From NCBI GenBank assembly GCA_934330725.1, contig CAKRGM010000030.1:1-29709 (forward strand): a DNA stretch of 29,709 nucleotides. Direction: 5' to 3'. This stretch comes from an uncultured Lachnospiraceae bacterium (lineage in GTDB: Bacteria; Bacillota; Clostridia; Lachnospirales; Lachnospiraceae). The notes under the pieces are model-generated. The model was not told where the DNA came from, searched no databases, and saw only the letters and a list, made by a program, of their open reading frames with translations. The position numbers were made by a program, and so were the translations under genes. Shown piece by piece: positions 16,816 to 25,020 of this stretch. Positions within the stretch are counted from its first letter, which is position 1. Every line of letters starts with the position of its first letter.

Positions 16816-18369
16816 TTAATACTTTGCTTTTGATTTTAATTTTTTATCAACTATACAGTAAGTTGTATTGTCCTTATATTTTAATAAATTGATATGCATT
16901 GTAGTGCCTTCGCCTTCAACACTCTCTACCCATATTTTACCCTTGTGGTCTTCGATTATTTTCTTGACAATGGCAAGTCCTATACCGCTTCCGCCCTTTT
17001 TACTGTTACGTGATTTATCTGTTCTGTAAAACCTTTCAAATATATGTGGAAGTTCACTTATAGAAATTCCCTGTCCATTATCATTCATTATAATATGAAC
17101 ATAATCGCCTTCATCATAAATGTCAATATTAATTATGCCTTTGCGTCCATCCACCATATACTTGACCGAATTACTTATAATATTATTAATAACTCTCTTA
17201 AGCTGCTCTGCATCAGCAACAATAACGACATCACTGCCTGCATGATACCTGTAATTAAGTTCTACATTGGACGATTCCATCTCAACGCTTAACTCATCTA
17301 TACAGTCGTCAAAATAATCTTTAAGATTAATATTGGTAAATGAATATGGTATCCTGTTCGTGTCAAGCTTTGAATATATCGTAAGCTCATCAATAAGCTT
17401 GTCCATATCATTAGCCTTATTGGCAATTGTACGCAAATACTTTTCCCTTTTTTCAGGTGTATCAGCAATACCGTCAAGTATTCCTTCTACATATCCTTTA
17501 ATCGCCGTAAGCGGCGTCTTAAGGTCATGTGATATATTTCTTATAAGTTCTTTTTCTTCCTTATCTGACTTAAGTTTATCCTCTGAACTCTGTTTTAAAA
17601 TAATCCTCATCTTTTCAAAGTCACGGCACAAATCTCCCAGTTCATCATCAGCGACTTTTGGCATCTCAAAATCCATGTTTCCTACCATAATATTGTGGGT
17701 TGCGAGCTTGAGTCTGTCAAGCGGCTTAATAACCGATCTGTATATCCAGTAATTTAAAACAAGACTTGTTATGATAATTATAAACAGCACTGCAATTAAT
17801 ATCTGTATAAGTATCCTTTTTATCTGTGGAATAACCTGCTTTAATGGTGTAACTATATATATACTGCATTTCTGGTTATGGCTGTTTACAAAGTTGATCT
17901 GCTTTACCAGGCTCTGGCATGTTCCTCCGATATATGTATAAGCCCCCACGCTGTGACCAGTATTTTTATTATCATATTCCGGCAGTATATCGGAAATATC
18001 ATCCGTATTAATATCAGAAGAATTAAATGTTACCCGTCCATCCTTTTCAATTACAAGGTATGACAGCCTTTCTTCAAGCTCCTGGGAAAGCCCATGAATA
18101 TAACTATCATCTTCTAACAGTTCAGGAGTATTTTCTACAGTATAATTTATGTCATATACTATCTTCTCGGTAAGCTTTCCCATAAAAACAACAGGTGAAT
18201 AAAAATTCATCAGCTCTGACTGATTTTCAAGCTGGTATTTTTCAAACATACTGTCAGACTGTACCTTATATATCCCACATACTGCAAAGACACATAATAC
18301 CACAGGGAGAATTACCATTATAAGAAAAGACAGCTTCAATTTAGTTCGTAATTTCATAATTCCAATCAC
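16816..18369 (-). CDS. HAMP-containing sensor histidine kinase
   Basis: 517 residues. Hydrophobic helix 1 spans about residues 13-34, an extracellular sensor region about 35-185, and helix 2 about 186-208, followed by a HAMP segment and the kinase core. The phospho-acceptor is His281 in RNISHDLKTPLTAIKGY. The ATP-binding domain has the N box (INNIISNSVKYM), G1 (NDNGQGIS), F box (IFERFYRTD) and G2 (GGSGIGLAIV). It partners with the response regulator immediately downstream. The start is unclear: GTG at 18369 has AAAGG too close, while ATG at 18357 has GGA 5 bases upstream and gives a 513-residue protein. The extracellular part has no recognisable ligand motif, so the stimulus is unknown. Confidence 0.93.
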   Translation of the reverse strand: MIGIMKLRTKLKLSFLIMVILPVVLCVFAVCGIYKVQSDSMFEKYQLENQSELMNFYSPVVFMGKLTEKIVYDINYTVENTPELLEDDSYIHGLSQELEERLSYLVIEKDGRVTFNSSDINTDDISDILPEYDNKNTGHSVGAYTYIGGTCQSLVKQINFVNSHNQKCSIYIVTPLKQVIPQIKRILIQILIAVLFIIIITSLVLNYWIYRSVIKPLDRLKLATHNIMVGNMDFEMPKVADDELGDLCRDFEKMRIILKQSSEDKLKSDKEEKELIRNISHDLKTPLTAIKGYVEGILDGIADTPEKREKYLRTIANKANDMDKLIDELTIYSKLDTNRIPYSFTNINLKDYFDDCIDELSVEMESSNVELNYRYHAGSDVVIVADAEQLKRVINNIISNSVKYMVDGRKGIINIDIYDEGDYVHIIMNDNGQGISISELPHIFERFYRTDKSRNSKKGGSGIGLAIVKKIIEDHKGKIWVESVEGEGTTMHINLLKYKDNTTYCIVDKKLKSKAKY

Positions 18370-18460
18370 GCCTTTCCATTATCTGCAATTAAGTCTTATA
18401 ATACCATACTTTGTTTATCAATAATAATAACTCTTGATTAATTTTATTAAATATTAATAA

Positions 18461-18505
18461 ACCGGTACATCAGAATATAAATACATTTTAATCTGACATA
18501 CCGGT
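18461..18505 (-). terminator. Hairpin downstream of murA, probable terminator
   Basis: Arms 18461-18474 and 18492-18505 pair on the minus-strand RNA as ACCGGUA-UG-UCAGA with UCUGA-UG-UACCGGU. The inner UG/UG forms tandem wobbles only on that strand. The 17-base loop is AT-rich and the 3' arm is followed by UUUAUUAAUAUUUAAU, a loose U-rich tail. It lies about 55 bases past the murA stop. Confidence 0.45.
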
Positions 18506-18558
18506 GACTATACATAATATTTTTATAATATGTAAATGCGGTCTTATACATCTGCATA

Positions 18559-19851
18559 TTATCCTATTTTTAATTTAAACTTCTGTGCCTCTTTCTCAGA
18601 ATCCACACGTTCCATTAACGCTCCAAGACTTCTTAGCTTGACTTCAAAGTCCTCATACCCGCGCTGGATAAAATGTATATCATCTATTTCTGATATACCC
18701 TGTGCTGAAAGTGCTGCAATAACAAGTGCTGCACCTGCTCTCAGGTCAGGAGCTGAAAGCTGTGCACCTGTTAACTGCTCCACTCCCTCTATATAGGCAG
18801 TATTACCTTCAACCTTTATTTTACCGCCCATTCTGTTTAGTTCATCAACATATTTAAATCGATTCTCAAAAATACTTTCCGTAACCATGCTTGAACCTTT
18901 TGCAAGTGCAAGCACAACAGCCATCTGTGGCTGCATATCAGTAGGGAATCCCGGATAAGGAAGTGTCTTTACATTAGTACACTTAAGTTCTCCATTACTA
19001 ATCACTCTTACCCAGTCGTCACCTTCAATAACATTACATCCTGTTTCAATAAGCTTTGCTGACAATGATTCAAGATGCTTTGGAATTACATCCTTAACAG
19101 TTACATCGCCGCCTGTTGCAGCTGCTGCAAACATAAATGTACCTGCTTCTATCTGATCTGGTATTATTGAATAAGTTGCCCCATGCAGCTTATTAACTCC
19201 TTTAATCCTTATAACATCAGTACCTGCACCCTTTATATTAGCCCCCATCGCATTAAGGCAGTTAGCCACATCGACAATATGCGGCTCCTTTGCTGCATTC
19301 TCAAGTATAGTATCACCTTGTGCCATACATGCAGCAAGCATAAGGTTAATTGTTGCGCCAACTGATACGACATCAAAATAAATATGGCTTCCTGTAAGCT
19401 TTTCCGCCTTTGTTGAAACCATTCCATAAGATATTTCCACCTCTGCTCCAAGAGCCTTGAATCCCTTGATATGCTGGTCTATTGGTCTGCTTCCTATATT
19501 ACATCCTCCAGGAAGCGCAACTCTTGATTCATTATATTTTCCAAGAAGTGCACCTAACAGGTAATATGACGCTCTTATCTTCTTTATATAATCATAATCA
19601 ACATTAAAATCATTAATATTCTTACCGTTTATCTCTACTGTATTCTTGTCTATAACACGTACAACAGCTCCAATTGCCGTAATCGCCTTTAATAATACGT
19701 TAGTATCCCTTACATTAGGTAAATTCTCAACTATAACAGGTTCATCCGCCATAATTGCTGCAGCAAGTATACCCAAAGCTGCATTTTTTGCACCACCAAT
19801 AGACACTTCGCCCTTAAGTGGCACCCCGCCCTTTATAATATATTGTTCCAT
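18559..19851 (-). CDS. murA: UDP-N-acetylglucosamine 1-carboxyvinyltransferase
   Basis: 430 residues, standard length. It begins with YIIKGGVPLKGEVSIGGAKNA, with the Lys-Asn pair that contacts substrate. It has the active-site loop LPGGCNIGSRPIDQHIKG with catalytic Cys117 in place, so it is expected to be fosfomycin-sensitive. Conserved FPTDMQPQ and ENRFKYVDELNRMG follow. It transfers enolpyruvate from PEP to UDP-GlcNAc, the first committed step of peptidoglycan synthesis. AGAGGTG lies about 6 bases before the ATG. It appears to have its own promoter, starting directly after the M23-protein gene. Low-GC Firmicutes often carry a second paralog (murA/murZ); this entry cannot say which this is. 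Confidence 0.96.
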   Translation of the reverse strand: MEQYIIKGGVPLKGEVSIGGAKNAALGILAAAIMADEPVIVENLPNVRDTNVLLKAITAIGAVVRVIDKNTVEINGKNINDFNVDYDYIKKIRASYYLLGALLGKYNESRVALPGGCNIGSRPIDQHIKGFKALGAEVEISYGMVSTKAEKLTGSHIYFDVVSVGATINLMLAACMAQGDTILENAAKEPHIVDVANCLNAMGANIKGAGTDVIRIKGVNKLHGATYSIIPDQIEAGTFMFAAAATGGDVTVKDVIPKHLESLSAKLIETGCNVIEGDDWVRVISNGELKCTNVKTLPYPGFPTDMQPQMAVVLALAKGSSMVTESIFENRFKYVDELNRMGGKIKVEGNTAYIEGVEQLTGAQLSAPDLRAGAALVIAALSAQGISEIDDIHFIQRGYEDFEVKLRSLGALMERVDSEKEAQKFKLKIG

Positions 19852-19995
19852 TAAAGCACCTCTAAATCTAAATCCAAATTCATCTTATATTTATATAATT
19901 TATCCAAATACAATCAGTATATTCTAATCTCAAGTCATTTATTAAAAAAAACAAATAATATATAAAATTACTGTTAAAAGTAAACATTCTGTTAG

Positions 19996-20023
19996 ATTAT
20001 AACATAATAATACTATTTGTAAA
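19996..20023 (-). promoter_or_regulatory. Sigma-A promoter of murA
   Basis: On the minus strand TTTACA (20023-20018) is followed after 16 bases by a perfect TATAAT (20001-19996). It starts only about 9 bases beyond the stop codon of the upstream M23-protein gene and gives murA a leader of roughly 140 bases, in which I see no recognisable element. Confidence 0.6.
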
Positions 20024-20031
20024 GGGTGAAT

Positions 20032-21570
20032 TTAATTCTTGTCAACATATTCCAATGGATTTACTGTTTTAGAGCCTTTCCATATTTCAAAATGAAGGCA
20101 TGGACTGTCACAATAGCCTGTACTTCCGCTCTCGCCGATGACCTGACTCTGGTTTACGGTCTGTGATTTGTGTACTGATATCTGGCTCAGATGTGCATAT
20201 CTTGTAATACTGCCGTCTGAATGTTCAATATCAACACAGTATCCATATTCTGCATACCATCCGGCTCTTACAACTGTACCTGCTGCCGATGCCTTAACCG
20301 GTGTTCCTTCCGCCACATCAATATCTATGCCTTTATTTTCTTTGCCCGAACTGTAATCACTCAAGCCATAAAATGATACGACATTTCCACCTTCAACCGG
20401 TCTTTTATACTCTGTATTATTACGAGTTCCAACAAGCACAGTCATCTTTGATGCTTCTGCTATTACATTATCAGACAAAAGCTCTTCACTTGTACGAACA
20501 CCATCTATAGTAGTTACCCTTACCTGAACATTTCTATGTCCGACATTACCCTGTATAATCTTATTCTGCCCTGCTGCAATTGAATTGTCATCCTGATATA
20601 CTGCATTTACAGTAAAATCTTCGTCCGTAGTGATTACCTGTTTCATAACTACTGAAATCCTGCTGTCAGGTATTTCAAGTATTATACTCTGTCCAGGTAC
20701 AATAACAGAATCCTTTGTAAGGTTGTGGTTAAGCTCTAAAATGCTGTTTAAATCAATGCCATATCCGTCGGCTATTATGCTAAGTGTATCTCCCGGCTGT
20801 ACTGAATAAGTAATCTGCTTTTTGGACTGACCTTTTACTATATTATAAGCATCATCAACACTTGAAATCTTTGCATTCTTTTTAGGCACTTCTGTTACAC
20901 GCACATTCTGAGCAAATGATATTTCCTCTATCTTGTCAGTATTGCTGCCATTCTGATTCTGGTCATCTGTAACAGAACCCTGCATCGCAGCTGCAACGAT
21001 ATCCTCATCTGTAGCCTTGTCCCTTGCCTCTACAAACTGAACTTTATAATTAGTCCACACAGTATCATCTGAAAGAAGTTCTACGCTATACTGTGCCTTT
21101 GTATCATAATCATGTACGATTCTGTCAAGCAGTTTAATTACATCATCCCTGCTTTCAAGTGTTACACTTAAGTCGTCTGTTTTAAGCGTATATGCCCTGT
21201 CTCCTTCTTCATTTTCCACACTTGAAAAAAGATTAGAATATATCGCAGACGCAAGCTCACTCCGGCTTAACCTTTGACCGGCTGCCCTGCTTTGTTTCTT
21301 CACTTCAAAATCAGGTGCCATATATACTATATGATCATAATCCCTGTTAAATCTAAGTCTGGCATCAGCCAGTGCATTATCCGCATCCTCTATAGAATTG
21401 GCATATCCTATGCTTATACCATTAACCTTTACCTCGTAACAGCCAACATCATTCTTTAACAGTCCCTTCGCCATAAATGGAATTGTAAAAAAACTTATAA
21501 AGCATACTACAGAGGCAGTATTTATGAACATTTTTCTTATACGTCTTCCATATCTGGTAATACGTGCCAT
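20032..21570 (-). CDS. LysM-G5-M23 family cell-wall protein with degenerate metal site
   Basis: 512 residues from the chosen ATG (GGAGG is 4 bases upstream; the frame is open to 21591). One hydrophobic helix at about residues 20-38 makes it a signal-anchored surface protein. A mixed region to about 240 is followed by LysM (TYSVQPGDTLSIIADGYGID ... PGQSIILEI), a G5 domain (about 85 residues) and a C-terminal M23/LytM domain. The M23 zinc motif HxGxD reads ENKGIDID, so the first His is Asn, whereas the HLS and LHFEI motifs remain. Loss of that ligand is known in non-catalytic LytM proteins such as the NlpD/EnvC type and B. subtilis SpoIIQ. This protein may therefore act as a scaffold or activator rather than a peptidase. 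It is preceded by a candidate promoter at 21653-21681. Confidence 0.88.
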   Translation of the reverse strand: MARITRYGRRIRKMFINTASVVCFISFFTIPFMAKGLLKNDVGCYEVKVNGISIGYANSIEDADNALADARLRFNRDYDHIVYMAPDFEVKKQSRAAGQRLSRSELASAIYSNLFSSVENEEGDRAYTLKTDDLSVTLESRDDVIKLLDRIVHDYDTKAQYSVELLSDDTVWTNYKVQFVEARDKATDEDIVAAAMQGSVTDDQNQNGSNTDKIEEISFAQNVRVTEVPKKNAKISSVDDAYNIVKGQSKKQITYSVQPGDTLSIIADGYGIDLNSILELNHNLTKDSVIVPGQSIILEIPDSRISVVMKQVITTDEDFTVNAVYQDDNSIAAGQNKIIQGNVGHRNVQVRVTTIDGVRTSEELLSDNVIAEASKMTVLVGTRNNTEYKRPVEGGNVVSFYGLSDYSSGKENKGIDIDVAEGTPVKASAAGTVVRAGWYAEYGYCVDIEHSDGSITRYAHLSQISVHKSQTVNQSQVIGESGSTGYCDSPCLHFEIWKGSKTVNPLEYVDKN

Positions 21571-21652
21571 ATTTCCTCCAAACCAATACATCCGAAATAT
21601 ATAAATCTATGTAAACCTTTTGTAATATTTTCGTAATAATCTTACCTATGAA

Positions 21653-21681
21653 ATATTATCACTTTGGTTTTTCTTTGTAAA
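21653..21681 (-). promoter_or_regulatory. Candidate promoter of the M23-protein gene
   Basis: On the minus strand TTTACA (21681-21676) and TAATAT (21658-21653) are 17 bases apart. The -10 matches the consensus at four of six positions. The surrounding spacer 21571-21771 is AT-rich; GTTTACA occurs again nearer the gene without a good -10. Confidence 0.35.
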
Positions 21682-21771
21682 CCCCGGCTGAAATTCTTTA
21701 CATATTTTACATATACTATTCATATATCTGTTATTTATACCTGCTTTGAATCAAAGGATACAGCTTAGGAC

Positions 21772-22344
21772 TCATTTCTTCTTCCTTTTTTGCACAGAAA
21801 ATCCAAATTTACCAAGCTTTTTCCCCAATTCAAAGTATTCGCCATGTGAATAAGTTATCAGTCCTGCCCTGTCAAGGTTAAATCTTCTTGATTCCTCTAT
21901 AAGTCTGTCATCAACTGTTACAGACACAACCTCTGCGATAAACATATCATGTGTTCCAAGATGTTGTATCTTTTTTACAACACATTCAATATTTACAGGG
22001 CTTTCTTTAATCCCAGGTGCTTTTATCTTTTTTGACGGAAGCGGAGTAAGATGCATCTGTTTGAATTTATCTACATCCCTTCCCGATTTCACACCACAAA
22101 AATCCGTGGCACGACATAAGTCTTTTGTTGTCAGATTTATAACAAATTCCTTTGTCCTGCTTATTATTCCATATGAATACCTTGATGGTCTTACTGATAT
22201 TGACACCATTGCCGGGTCAGAACATATTGTTCCTGCCCATGCCACTGTTATTATATTCGGTTTTTCATTTCCTTCCTGACAGCTTACCATGACTGCCGGC
22301 ACCGGATAAAGCATATTTCCCGGCTTCCACACTTTCTTTTCCAC
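21772..22344 (-). CDS. Flavin reductase-like FMN-binding protein (flavoredoxin type)
   Basis: 190 residues. Features typical of the flavin reductase-like family are PGNMLYPVPAVMVSCQ at the N-terminus, NIITVAWAGTICSDPAMVSISVRPSRYSY (FMN-binding strand region), EFVINLTT and the DFCGVKSGRDVDKF loop with a conserved Cys. The C-terminus ends in a basic tail (QKRKKK). It is likely a small FMN-binding redox protein; partner unknown. I chose a GTG start at 22344 because AGGAGGA lies about 7 bases upstream; the open frame to 22389 adds an unlikely N-terminal extension. It follows the NUDIX gene by 108 bases. Confidence 0.85.
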   Translation of the reverse strand: MEKKVWKPGNMLYPVPAVMVSCQEGNEKPNIITVAWAGTICSDPAMVSISVRPSRYSYGIISRTKEFVINLTTKDLCRATDFCGVKSGRDVDKFKQMHLTPLPSKKIKAPGIKESPVNIECVVKKIQHLGTHDMFIAEVVSVTVDDRLIEESRRFNLDRAGLITYSHGEYFELGKKLGKFGFSVQKRKKK

Positions 22345-22398
22345 AAACTTTCCTCCTGATTTACAATTGTATAAGATGTAACACAGCATAGCAATCTG

Positions 22399-22451
22399 CA
22401 GATATCAGATCAGGGGCAGACTACATATTTACCCCGGCATCCTAATATCTG
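22399..22451. other. Two-part inverted repeat between the NUDIX and flavin-reductase genes
   Basis: CAGATAT (22399-22405) pairs with ATATCTG (22445-22451), enclosing GGGG (22413-22416) and CCCC (22432-22435). There is no T-run, so it is not a standard terminator. It ends 1 base past the NUDIX stop codon and could be a processing or attenuation hairpin. Confidence 0.3.
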
Positions 22452-22452
22452 A

Positions 22453-23208
22453 CTATTTAAGTTTATTCTTAATATAATGATACCCTTCTAAAATAATTGC
22501 CCCATGGTCTGCTGAAAGATGGCTTGTCTTCTTAATTGTATATGTTTCATTTTCAAGAACTGCTCCGGATTTTTTTGTCACCTCAACCAATGCTTTTAAT
22601 GTAACTTTTCCATTTTCGATTTCACCGGCATACTCCATTGCATTTTTAATATCGTTTTCATTCGCATTTTTAGTCAGTTTAAGCTTATAAATGTCATGCG
22701 AAATATTATCTTCGTCAACAAAAGTATCTGTAAGTGTTTCTTCTATATTAAACCATCCTGAATCACATGCATCATCTGCTGCTTTGGCACTTACGCTTCC
22801 ACTCGGAACAAGTGCAACAAAAGCTGTTGTAATAACTCTTGTACGTGGATCCCTGTCAAATGCACCATATGTCTTTAACTGTTCAGCCTCAATATCCTTA
22901 ATTCCTGTCTCTTCCATCAGCTCTCTTAATGCTGCTTTTTCGATATCCTCACGATACTCTACAAATCCTCCCGGAAGCGCCCAGTATCCAATACATGGAT
23001 GATTTCCTCTTTTAATAAGAAGAAGCTTATCTATTTTTTTATGTCCGTTTTCTTCAATATACGTAAATACAAGAGTATCCACCGTATTTGATGGATTCTG
23101 ATATACATTGGGATTATATTTTGTAAGAAACTCTTTAAGATCCTCACCCGCTGAATTTTTTCTTCCTGTTCCTTTAAACATATCTAAATAACTTTCATCA
23201 AGATACAT
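22453..23208 (-). CDS. NUDIX hydrolase with C-terminal extension
   Basis: 251 residues. The complete NUDIX box (G-x5-E-x7-REUxEExGU) spans residues 81-103, including ALRELMEETGI, so metal-dependent hydrolysis of a nucleoside-diphosphate-linked substrate is expected. Before the box are LLLIKRGNHPCIGYWALPGGF, as in ADP-ribose or NAD-type pyrophosphatases. The C-terminal ~90 residues have a second folded-looking part ending in HHxAxLE-like LSADHGAIILEGYHYIKNKLK. Substrate cannot be assigned. The ATG is 6 bases after the HD-protein stop, and the ribosome site AAAGGCGG lies in the end of that gene, so the two are translated together. Confidence 0.9.
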   Translation of the reverse strand: MYLDESYLDMFKGTGRKNSAGEDLKEFLTKYNPNVYQNPSNTVDTLVFTYIEENGHKKIDKLLLIKRGNHPCIGYWALPGGFVEYREDIEKAALRELMEETGIKDIEAEQLKTYGAFDRDPRTRVITTAFVALVPSGSVSAKAADDACDSGWFNIEETLTDTFVDEDNISHDIYKLKLTKNANENDIKNAMEYAGEIENGKVTLKALVEVTKKSGAVLENETYTIKKTSHLSADHGAIILEGYHYIKNKLK

Positions 23209-23214
23209 ATTAAT

Positions 23215-23799
23215 CTACCGCCTTTCTATTTTCTTTCTGAACATACCGTCCATAACCTCACAGGTACTGCAAAACTTATCTGTCATTATAATTACACATG
23301 TTTCTTTATACTTTGGTATTGATAATGTGAGTGGAAACATGTGCTTTGTAATCATATCTCCATCCTTTTTAGTCAGTTTAAAATTATCATGAGCATTTTT
23401 AAGGGCTCTGGAGGGATGTGTAAATCCATGCGGAAGTTCCCCATTATCATGCCCATGTCCATGCCAGTCATACAGAAACAGATCATGCAGCATTCCCGCT
23501 TTTGCAGCCGTTCTGTAATCAAGATTAAATCTTTTACATATTATATAGTTGTAATATGCCACATGCATTGAATGATTAAAACAATTAGTTCTGCTGTGAT
23601 GATTATATGATTTCATCTGCTGTACAACCGGATTGCCTATAACATCACTGATACAGGCAACAAACTGCTTTCCGGAAACATCTCTTTTCCTGTGTCCTTT
23701 TTTAACGGCCTTATCACATTTCCTGTATAAAACCTTATATGCCATTTTTATCTGATCTGTAACTACAGATAACATGCGCCTCTTATATCCATATACCAT
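23215..23799 (-). CDS. HD-domain phosphohydrolase-like protein
   Basis: 194 residues. A basic helical N-terminus (about 1-60) is followed by an HD fold with metal ligands His76 (NCFNHSMHV) and His105-Asp106 (AGMLHDLFLYDWHG), then a His-rich loop (HGHGHDNGELPHGFTHP) and ITKHMFPLT. The order of motifs fits the uncharacterised HD proteins found in Clostridia. It may hydrolyse phosphate esters of nucleotides, but the substrate is unknown. It is the first gene of the HD-NUDIX-flavin reductase group. A GGGGTGG site lies just upstream of the ATG. The TATAAT-like sequence near 23840 lacks a clear -35. Confidence 0.85.
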   Translation of the reverse strand: MVYGYKRRMLSVVTDQIKMAYKVLYRKCDKAVKKGHRKRDVSGKQFVACISDVIGNPVVQQMKSYNHHSRTNCFNHSMHVAYYNYIICKRFNLDYRTAAKAGMLHDLFLYDWHGHGHDNGELPHGFTHPSRALKNAHDNFKLTKKDGDMITKHMFPLTLSIPKYKETCVIIMTDKFCSTCEVMDGMFRKKIERR

Positions 23800-23874
23800 A
23801 GTCCACCCCCGGCTTACTTCTGCCGCAATGTATTAATATTATATCCCTGTTCATTATAAAATGGTAGTCGAAAC

Positions 23875-23922
23875 TGCCAGTGTTAAACAGCATAAACGTG
23901 CCTGCGTTAAATTTGCAATTTT
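23875..23922 (+). repeat. Degenerate intergenic repeat, copy upstream of dtd
   Basis: TGCCAGTGTTAAACAGCA at 23875-23892 matches TGCCGGCACTAAACAGCA at 24535-24552 with differences that are all transitions. The similarity continues loosely into ...TTGCAATTTT versus ...TTGCTAATTTT. The two copies are in the same orientation and flank the dtd gene. Confidence 0.4.
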
Positions 23923-24059
23923 GTACTACTCCCTTATAACACTACAGTTTTTCAATACTCCATCTTTTAAAACATCAGCCTTTATGCTATTATCTGATTT
24001 AGATGTCAGCCAGGTCTGACTCATTCCTAATTGATATTATATCACGGAGGACAATATTT

Positions 24060-24506
24060 ATGAAGTTTGTAATACAACGCGTCAACCACGCAGACGTAAA
24101 AATTGATGGTGAAACAGCCGGAGCTATAAACAAAGGACTGCTTATACTGTTTGGTGCATCCAAAACCGATACTTCCGATATGCTCCCAAAGTATGTGGAC
24201 AAAATTGTAAAAATGCGTATTTTTGCAGATGAAAATGGCAAAACTAATCTGTCAGTTACCGATGTAGGCGGCGAGCTTCTTATCGTAAGTCAGTTTACAC
24301 TTTATGCAGACTGCAGAAAAGGCAATCGTCCAAGTTTTATAAACGCTGGTGATCCGGACCATGCAAATGCTCTTTATGAAGAGTTCATACGTCTGTGCCG
24401 CGAAAAAAATATTAAAGTAGAAACAGGACGCTTTGGCGCTGATATGAAAGTTTCCCTTGAAAATGATGGTCCGTTTACAATAGTTATTGACAGCGACACC
24501 TTTTAA
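24060..24506 (+). CDS. dtd: D-aminoacyl-tRNA deacylase
   Basis: 148 residues, standard length. It begins with MKFVIQRVNHADVKIDGE, then KGLLILFG. It has the active-site SQFTLYAD at 77-84 and the second conserved motif NDGPFT at 135-140, the Gly-Pro that excludes L-amino acids. Both motifs are intact. It removes D-amino acids and glycine from mischarged tRNAs. I chose the ATG at 24060 because GGAGG lies 9 bases upstream; the frame is open to 24003 but the extension lacks family similarity. It is the first plus-strand gene in the window and diverges from the HD-protein gene across 260 bases that contain a degenerate repeat. Confidence 0.95.
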   Translation: MKFVIQRVNHADVKIDGETAGAINKGLLILFGASKTDTSDMLPKYVDKIVKMRIFADENGKTNLSVTDVGGELLIVSQFTLYADCRKGNRPSFINAGDPDHANALYEEFIRLCREKNIKVETGRFGADMKVSLENDGPFTIVIDSDTF

Positions 24507-24534
24507 AGCAATGCATTTTGACGATTTGTACAAT

Positions 24535-24625
24535 TGCCGGCACTAAACAGCAGGAGAGTACCTGCTATGAATTGCTAATTTTGCCTGGCATTACCTGAAA
24601 AACAGAACGTTCCGCAATTACCTAT
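24535..24625 (+). repeat. Intergenic repeat cluster downstream of dtd
   Basis: This stretch starts with the second copy of the repeat seen at 23875 and contains the hairpin AGCAGG-agagta-CCTGCT (24548-24565). It ends with CGCAATTACCTAT at 24613-24625, an exact 13-base match to 65-77. Together with the left-edge copy it suggests a mosaic of small mobile or recombining palindromic units. There is no coding potential. Confidence 0.4.
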
Positions 24626-24650
24626 TTAGCAAAATTTTAAGGAGGTGCAC

Positions 24651-24923
24651 ATGTTCAGACTATGGTGTAAAATTTTTGATGAGGGAAACCACCTCATAAA
24701 AGACACAGTTTATGAAAATAATGACAACAGTCTAAACAGAACACGAAAAATCTTTGATGGTATAAAACATGCATGTTACGAATTTGATTTAAGCGAACCT
24801 ATATGGCTTGACGCAAATGTTGAAACATTCCGCCGGCACTCCAAGGTCCGCTTTTATCAGGATAATTTTATTGATCAGATTAATTTTTCATTTCTTGAGA
24901 TTGAAGTCATCGAAGAAGACTAA
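24651..24923 (+). CDS. Small conserved-looking protein of unknown function
   Basis: 90 residues, starting at ATG 24651 with AGGAGG 5 bases upstream. The frame can begin at a GTG 6 bases earlier, but the spacing is wrong. The protein is soluble, with no signal peptide or helix long enough for a membrane. It has about a dozen aromatic residues, a central Trp (EPIWLDANVE) and an acidic end (EIEVIEED). I do not recognise the family. The strong ribosome site, normal codon use and clean stop support a real gene. It lies 145 bases downstream of dtd on the same strand, separated by repeat DNA, so co-transcription is possible but not shown. Confidence 0.75.
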   Translation: MFRLWCKIFDEGNHLIKDTVYENNDNSLNRTRKIFDGIKHACYEFDLSEPIWLDANVETFRRHSKVRFYQDNFIDQINFSFLEIEVIEED

Positions 24924-24956
24924 TCAATCCATTTAAAACAAATAACAAATATAACT

Positions 24957-25020
24957 ACAGAGCCGTTTTATATCTTAAAACACCTTAAATCTATAAATTT
25001 ATAAATCGACTCTGTTTTTT
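24957..25020 (+). terminator. Weak terminator after the small plus-strand gene
   Basis: ACAGAG (24957-24962) pairs with CTCTGT (25010-25015), followed by six T (25015-25020). The loop is long and AT-rich, so the structure is weak. It overlaps the 3' end of the convergent dehydrogenase gene. Confidence 0.35.
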
